Below the pieces are notes generated by a model that searched no databases, was not told the DNA's origin, and saw only the letters and a list, made by a program, of their open reading frames with translations. Position numbers and translations under genes: made by a program. 9,484 nt of DNA from NCBI GenBank assembly GCA_965651595.1, contig CBFGTA010000088.1:1-9484 (forward strand). Direction: 5' to 3'. Each line of letters starts with the position of its first letter. The stretch's first letter is position 1. Below, in pieces: positions 6,224 through 9,484 of this stretch. The stretch is from CBFGTA01 sp965651595 (GTDB lineage: Bacteria > Actinomycetota > Actinomycetes > S36-B12 > UBA10799).

Positions 6224-6265
6224 CGTGTTGCGGCCCAGTGGAAACGCCCACCAGTCCGCAACACG
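6224..6265. terminator. Long stem-loop between convergent crgA and thiolase
   Basis: CGTGTTGCGG at 6224-6233 and CCGCAACACG at 6256-6265 are perfect 10-base inverted repeats. Inside them GTGG (6238-6241) can pair with CCAC (6249-6252) around a six-base loop, leaving a symmetric 4x4 internal loop. Read on the minus strand, downstream of the thiolase stop, the stem is followed by TTTCGCGCTTTT, a broken T-rich tract, so it best fits a terminator of the ppiA-rhomboid-thiolase transcript about 80 bases after the stop. It could also stop crgA transcripts, or belong to an unrecognised RNA. The 281-base region 6064-6344 holds no other gene that I can support. Confidence 0.5.
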
Positions 6266-6344
6266 CTCCGCTTGTCGTCAGGCTCCCGAATCCCTGTGGG
6301 TTGTGGAAATCCTTCCCACCCCAACGGGACGGCAGTTGGCGACG

Positions 6345-7496
6345 TTACGCCACCAGTTCAACGATGGTGGCGTTGGCCATTCCTCCGCCTTCGCACATCG
6401 TTTGCAGGCCATAGCGGATGCCGTTGCGCTTCATGTGGTGCACCAGCGTCGTCATCAGACGCGCGCCAGACGCTCCCAGCGGGTGTCCGATGGCCATGGC
6501 TCCACCGTTGGGGTTGGTGAGGTCCCAAGACGCTCCGGTCTCAGCCAGCCAGGCCCCGACGACAGATGCAAACGCTTCGTTGACTTCGAACGCTCCGATG
6601 TCGGACAAGGAGATTCCGGACCGCGCCAAGACCTTCTCGGTGGCAGGAATCGGGCCCGTCAGCATGATGATCGGGTCGGTGCCAGCCATTACGCCCGTGT
6701 GGAACCGCACGATCGGCGTCAAACCCAGTTCTGCCGCCTTCTCACTCGTCGTCACCAGTACGGCGGCAGCACCGTCGGAAATCTGCGAGGCGTTTCCGGC
6801 GCTCACAACGCCGCCTTCTTTGAAGGGAGTCGGCAACGTCGCCAGTTTGTCCACGTTGGAGCCGGGACGGATTCCTTGGTCGGCGGCGAAGTCGCCAACC
6901 GCCACGATCTCCTCGGCGAAGACACCGTCGGCGGTAGCCTTGGCGGCCCGCTCGTGGCTGTCAACGGCCAGTCCATCCAGATACGAACGCGACAGGCCCC
7001 ATTGTTCGGCGATCATTTCAGCGCCAACACCTTGGTTGAAGATGACGTCACCGTAGCGCTCACGCAGCTTCGGCGAGAACGGTCCGTCGCCACCGATGAG
7101 GTTGGAACCCATGGGGATGCGGGACATGGACTCGACGCCACCGGCGATCACCACGTCGGCCTGGCCACTCATGACGGCGGCGGCGGCAAAGTGCACGGTC
7201 TGCTGGCTCGATCCGCACTGACGGTCAACGGTGGTTGCTGGCACGCTCTCGGGGAATCCGGCGGCCAGCACGGCGTGGCGGCCGACGTTAAATCCTTGTT
7301 CGCCGGTCTGCGAGACGCAGCCCCAGAAGACGTCGTCGATGACGGCCGGGTCGATGCCGGTGCGTTCGATGATGGCCTGCAGCGGCACAGCTGCAAGGTC
7401 GACTGCGTGCAGTGTCGACAAGGCCCCTTTGCCGGGCTTGCCCACGCCGACTGGCGTCCGGACTGCTGCACAAATCACTGCATCGCGTTGAGTCAT
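6345..7496 (-). CDS. Acetyl-CoA C-acyltransferase (thiolase)
   Basis: A 383-residue soluble thiolase that cleaves 3-ketoacyl-CoA with CoA, or condenses two acyl-CoAs in reverse, in fatty acid oxidation or related pathways. Catalytic features are complete: acylated C94 in VDRQCGSSQ, NEAF at 306-309, H338 in GHPLGASG, and C368 in CEGGG near the end. Length is normal for the family (about 380-400). The open frame continues upstream to 7685 inside the rhomboid gene, but ATG 7496 is chosen: AGGAGA (complement of 7503-7508) lies 6 bases before it, the conserved DAVICAAVRTPVG follows, and it overlaps the rhomboid stop as ATGA. It is the last gene of a ppiA-rhomboid-thiolase operon. This placement is odd, since in mycobacteria and Streptomyces I know no thiolase beside crgA. 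Substrate chain length cannot be read from sequence; FadA-like beta-oxidation is most likely. Confidence 0.94.
   Translation of the reverse strand: MTQRDAVICAAVRTPVGVGKPGKGALSTLHAVDLAAVPLQAIIERTGIDPAVIDDVFWGCVSQTGEQGFNVGRHAVLAAGFPESVPATTVDRQCGSSQQTVHFAAAAVMSGQADVVIAGGVESMSRIPMGSNLIGGDGPFSPKLRERYGDVIFNQGVGAEMIAEQWGLSRSYLDGLAVDSHERAAKATADGVFAEEIVAVGDFAADQGIRPGSNVDKLATLPTPFKEGGVVSAGNASQISDGAAAVLVTTSEKAAELGLTPIVRFHTGVMAGTDPIIMLTGPIPATEKVLARSGISLSDIGAFEVNEAFASVVGAWLAETGASWDLTNPNGGAMAIGHPLGASGARLMTTLVHHMKRNGIRYGLQTMCEGGGMANATIVELVA
6347..6373 (-). repeat. Nine-base inverted repeat over the thiolase stop codon
   Basis: ACGCCACCA at 6347-6355 is the exact complement of TGGTGGCGT at 6365-6373, with a nine-base loop. 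The stem spans the last codons and touches the stop (6345-6347). It could form a hairpin at the mRNA end that stabilises or helps end the message together with the larger stem at 6224-6265. No T-tract follows on either strand, and coding constraint (AxATIVELVA end) may explain it. Confidence 0.3.
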
Positions 7497-8506
7497 GTGA
7501 CTTCTCCTGTCATCGATTCCCGACGATCCGCCGGAAGTGCTTCTCTTATCGTGCCGTGTGGCCCGGACGCTGCCGCATCCGGGGCAACTAGTGCCGACGT
7601 GTGCGGCGAGCGAACAAGTTCGGCCCGCAGACCGTTGGTACGGGCCAGGGTCACTGCCGCCAGCAGGATCAACACGGCCACGCACGCCAACACCTGCAGC
7701 AGCACACCGTTGCGGCGATCCGGCAAATAGGTGAACACGGCGGCGATCAGAGCGCCCACCAACAGTCCACCCAAGTGTGCGCGCCAGTCGATATTGGATC
7801 CGGGCAAGAACCCGATGACCAGGTTGATGGCCAGCAGGATCAGCACCTGCCGCAAGTCGTAGCGCAGTCGTCGACCGGCAACGATGAGCGCGCCGAGTAA
7901 CCCAAAAACGGCACCGCTCGCGCCAACGGACGTGGTGGTCACGCTAGAGAACACGTAGGAGGCAACTGAACCGCCGAGCGCAGACATCAGGTACAGCACG
8001 GCGTAGCGCGAGTGCCCGAAAATGCGTTCCAGAGTTGGTCCGATGAGGAACAGGACCAGCATGTTGAATCCGAGGTGCAGCAGACCCCAGTGCAGGAAGG
8101 CCGACGACAGCAGCCGGAACCACTCTTGGTTAGCCGCGATATAGAGCGGCTGCATCCCATAGTTGGCGGCCACAACGTCCTGCCCGACGATCGCCATGAG
8201 CGCAAAGGCCACCAGGTTGATGGCCAGCAGCACGTAGGTCACATAGGGCTTGAATCCTCGGGCCTGGTCAGCACGCGTGAATTCCGCCCGCGAACCCACC
8301 GTGGTCACGGTGTAGACCGGCGAAGATTGGCTGCCGGCAGACACGCAGGCTGGGCATTGAAAACCCACCGAGGCCGGGGTCATGCATTCAGGGCAAATGG
8401 GCCTATCGCAGCGGGTACAGCGAATACGAGTCGGCCGGTCCGGATGCCAGGCACACGTGGGTGCAGCCGGTTGTTCGGCCGCCCCCGACGGGTCGTTCGA
8501 GCTCAT
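7493..8506 (-). CDS. Rhomboid-family intramembrane serine protease with N-terminal zinc finger
   Basis: A 337-residue polytopic membrane protease that cuts helices of membrane proteins inside the bilayer. Residues 18-54 form a cytoplasmic B-box-like metal site: C18/H21, C30/C33, C38/C41 and C51/C54 (CxxH plus three CxxC pairs). About seven membrane helices follow, at roughly 87-107, 131-156, 167-188, 195-211, 219-235, 243-262 and 267-288. Rhomboid motifs are intact: H139-x4-H144-x3-N148 in helix 2, nucleophile S197 in GASGAVFG, and H244 in WRAHLGG. A low-complexity tail follows. The start is uncertain: ATG 8506 or GTG 8512, neither with a good Shine-Dalgarno, but both precede the zinc finger and lie 21-27 bases after the ppiA stop, so coupling is likely. 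Neighbouring ppi and rhomboid genes are typical of Streptomyces. The substrate is unknown. Confidence 0.93.
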   Translation of the reverse strand: MSSNDPSGAAEQPAAPTCAWHPDRPTRIRCTRCDRPICPECMTPASVGFQCPACVSAGSQSSPVYTVTTVGSRAEFTRADQARGFKPYVTYVLLAINLVAFALMAIVGQDVVAANYGMQPLYIAANQEWFRLLSSAFLHWGLLHLGFNMLVLFLIGPTLERIFGHSRYAVLYLMSALGGSVASYVFSSVTTTSVGASGAVFGLLGALIVAGRRLRYDLRQVLILLAINLVIGFLPGSNIDWRAHLGGLLVGALIAAVFTYLPDRRNGVLLQVLACVAVLILLAAVTLARTNGLRAELVRSPHTSALVAPDAAASGPHGTIREALPADRRESMTGEVT

Positions 8507-8533
8507 ACCCACCGATGCCGAAGGTCCGGGACG

Positions 8534-9058
8534 CTACTTCGCTTCGATATCAATCGACGTCACGATGACGTCGTCTGCAGGACGATCCCCGGGGAGGGTG
8601 GGAGTCGTTGCGATGGCATCGACCACAGCGCGTGACTCGTCATCAGCGACCTCACCGAAAATGGTGTGCTTGTTGTTGAGCCAGGTGGTAGGGGCCACGG
8701 TGATAAAGAACTGTGAGCCGTTGGTGTTCGGTCCCGCGTTCGCCATGGCCAGCAGGTAGGGGCGATCGAACTGGAGTTCGGGGTGGAACTCGTCGGCGAA
8801 TCGGTAACCCGGGCCGCCGCGGCCAGTTCCTTCGGGGTCTCCGCCTTGGATCATGAAACCGTCGATGACGCGGTGAAAGACGGTGTTGTTGTACAAGGGT
8901 CCACTGGCAGCGTCAGATGTGCCGGGCTCGGCCCACTTGCCAGTCCCGTCAGCGAGGCCGACGAAGTTCTTGACCGTCTTCGGAGCGTGATTGCCGAACA
9001 AATTGATCCGAATATCGCCGCGGTTAGTGTGCACAGTGGCTACATGAGTTTCAGTCAC
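8534..9058 (-). CDS. ppiA: Cyclophilin-type peptidyl-prolyl cis-trans isomerase
   Basis: A 174-residue single-domain cyclophilin that speeds cis-trans rotation of X-Pro bonds during folding. The active-site residues are present: R63 in FHRVIDGFMIQGGDP with F68 and Q71, SQFFIT at 115-120, W126 and H131. Length and the GGDPEGTGRGGPGY stretch match the cytoplasmic PpiA of actinobacteria (182 residues in M. tuberculosis); there is no signal peptide. The start is GTG at 9058, with a modest AGGA about 11 bases upstream; no other start precedes the conserved ATVHTNRGDI. It is the first gene of the ppiA-rhomboid-thiolase unit. I found no convincing -35/-10 pair for it in 9059-9200. The call is secure; individual substrates are not predictable. 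Confidence 0.95.
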   Translation of the reverse strand: MTETHVATVHTNRGDIRINLFGNHAPKTVKNFVGLADGTGKWAEPGTSDAASGPLYNNTVFHRVIDGFMIQGGDPEGTGRGGPGYRFADEFHPELQFDRPYLLAMANAGPNTNGSQFFITVAPTTWLNNKHTIFGEVADDESRAVVDAIATTPTLPGDRPADDVIVTSIDIEAK

Positions 9059-9078
9059 AAGTGAGATCCTGCCACGTC

Positions 9079-9108
9079 GACCCCAACCCCAACCCGAGCG
9101 GGTCTCGG
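9079..9108 (-). repeat. G-run repeat and small hairpin in the ppiA leader
   Basis: On the minus strand, 20-40 bases before ppiA, the sequence reads GGGTTGGGGTTGGGG (complement of 9081-9095), three G-runs spaced by TT. Next to it CCGAG 9094-9098 and CTCGG 9104-9108 can pair around a five-base loop. The G-runs could form a two-layer quadruplex in the leader RNA; a three-layer one would need a fourth run that is not there. Function is unknown. Confidence 0.3.
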
Positions 9109-9175
9109 TTGACCAACAGCCTCCCCCGCGAGCGCAGCAACTTTAGAGCGTGAACATAGGGAATGGCGTAATGAA

Positions 9176-9457
9176 GTGGGGACAATGGAGTGTTGCGGGA
9201 ACAGGCGACCACGGGTTGAGAGGCTGGTTTCCGCGTGGAATCTATGCACTCGTGGGGATACCGAGCCCGAGGGTGAGGTCGACGACCCTCTGATCGGCGC
9301 GTCGGCGGAACCAAAGAAACGACCTCGAACACGTCTCACTGACACCGAAGTGGACGTTATGCGAACAGCCCGCGCCGACGGTGTCAGCGTGAAGACGCTG
9401 GCACGCCGGTACGGAGTTCACCGGGGCACGGTGTGGGCGAAGACGCGGAGGCCGTGA
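9176..9457 (+). CDS. Short protein with resolvase/invertase-type helix-turn-helix C-terminus
   Basis: An open frame of 93 codons from GTG 9176 (ATG 9185 also possible) to TGA at 9455-9457. Residues about 48-93, KKRPRTRLTDTEVDVMRTAR then GVSVKTLARRYGVHRGTVW, match the pattern of the DNA-binding end of serine recombinases: a basic start, an RLT/E helix, then LA-x3-GV-x-R-x-TV as the recognition helix. The N-terminal 47 residues (MGTMECCGNRRPRVERLVSA...) resemble nothing I recognise, and no catalytic resolvase domain (YxRxS) is visible upstream in any frame. It is either a small DNA-binding protein or the surviving end of a recombinase. There is no good Shine-Dalgarno, so the true start is open. 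It is divergent from ppiA, with 117 bases between. Confidence 0.55.
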   Translation: MGTMECCGNRRPRVERLVSAWNLCTRGDTEPEGEVDDPLIGASAEPKKRPRTRLTDTEVDVMRTARADGVSVKTLARRYGVHRGTVWAKTRRP

Positions 9458-9463
9458 GGAAAG

Positions 9464-9484
9464 ATGAATCGACCGGCTGTTGAT
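9464..9484 (+). CDS. Possible start of a further gene, cut by the window edge
   Basis: ATG at 9464 begins MNRPAVD and runs off the edge. GAGGA at 9456-9460 lies 3 bases before it, overlapping the stop of the helix-turn-helix gene, which would be a typical coupled start. Only seven codons are visible, so no product can be proposed. Confidence 0.2.

Noticed and set aside
7497..7685. Upstream extension of the thiolase frame
   Set aside because: It overlaps the rhomboid 3' end in another frame, and AGGAGA plus conserved sequence place the start at 7496.
6225..7730. A 501-codon open frame on the plus strand opposite the thiolase
   Set aside because: It is the antisense of a clear thiolase; its product is rich in H, G, R and D with no recognisable domain, as expected for GC-rich shadow frames.
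9059..9175. Search for a tRNA or CRISPR near ppiA, since tRNA genes lie near here in mycobacteria
   Set aside because: No GGTTCRA T-loop with acceptor pairing and no spaced repeats were seen.

Overview
The window reads as chromosomal DNA of a GC-rich actinomycete (Actinomycetota). It carries the conserved elongation/division and signalling block that in Mycobacterium and Streptomyces lies near the replication origin: a rodA/ftsW-type gene, pbpA, pknB, pabA/trpG, crgA and ppiA. Genus cannot be fixed from sequence reading alone. Differences from the mycobacterial layout are a single PASTA kinase with no pknA in the expected place, a class E sortase module, and a thiolase inserted between crgA and the rhomboid gene.

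Layout: (1) 1-3447, plus strand: the 3' end of a RodA/FtsW lipid II polymerase gene, then pbpA (start overlaps the rodA stop by 3 of 4 bases in GTGA), then, after a 72-base gap with small hairpins, pknB with three PASTA domains. (2) 5633-3456, minus strand, converging on pknB with only 8 bases between stops: pabA, a class E sortase, a 65-residue single-pass membrane protein and a low-molecular-weight phosphatase. Each junction is a 4-base stop/start overlap, so this is a tightly coupled operon. (3) 5634-5823: a divergent control region with an interrupted inverted repeat. (4) crgA, plus strand. (5) 6064-6344: a 281-base convergent intergenic region with a DnaA-box-like palindrome and a long stem-loop. 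(6) 9058-6345, minus strand: ppiA, a zinc-finger rhomboid protease, and a thiolase whose start overlaps the rhomboid stop. (7) 9176-9484: a short ORF with a resolvase-type helix-turn-helix at its C-terminus and possibly the first codons of another gene.

Much of the content concerns the cell envelope. RodA/FtsW and PbpA are a glycan polymerase/transpeptidase pair, PknB senses muropeptides or lipid II through PASTA domains, CrgA is a divisome/elongasome membrane adaptor, and the sortase anchors surface proteins. PabA (folate/tryptophan), PpiA (protein folding) and the thiolase (acyl-CoA metabolism) are neighbours with unrelated biochemistry. I did not find a clear new defence or mobile system. 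The most interesting items are the DnaA-box palindrome downstream of crgA, the fully overlapped pabA-sortase-membrane protein-phosphatase operon facing pknB, and the altered PknB activation loop.
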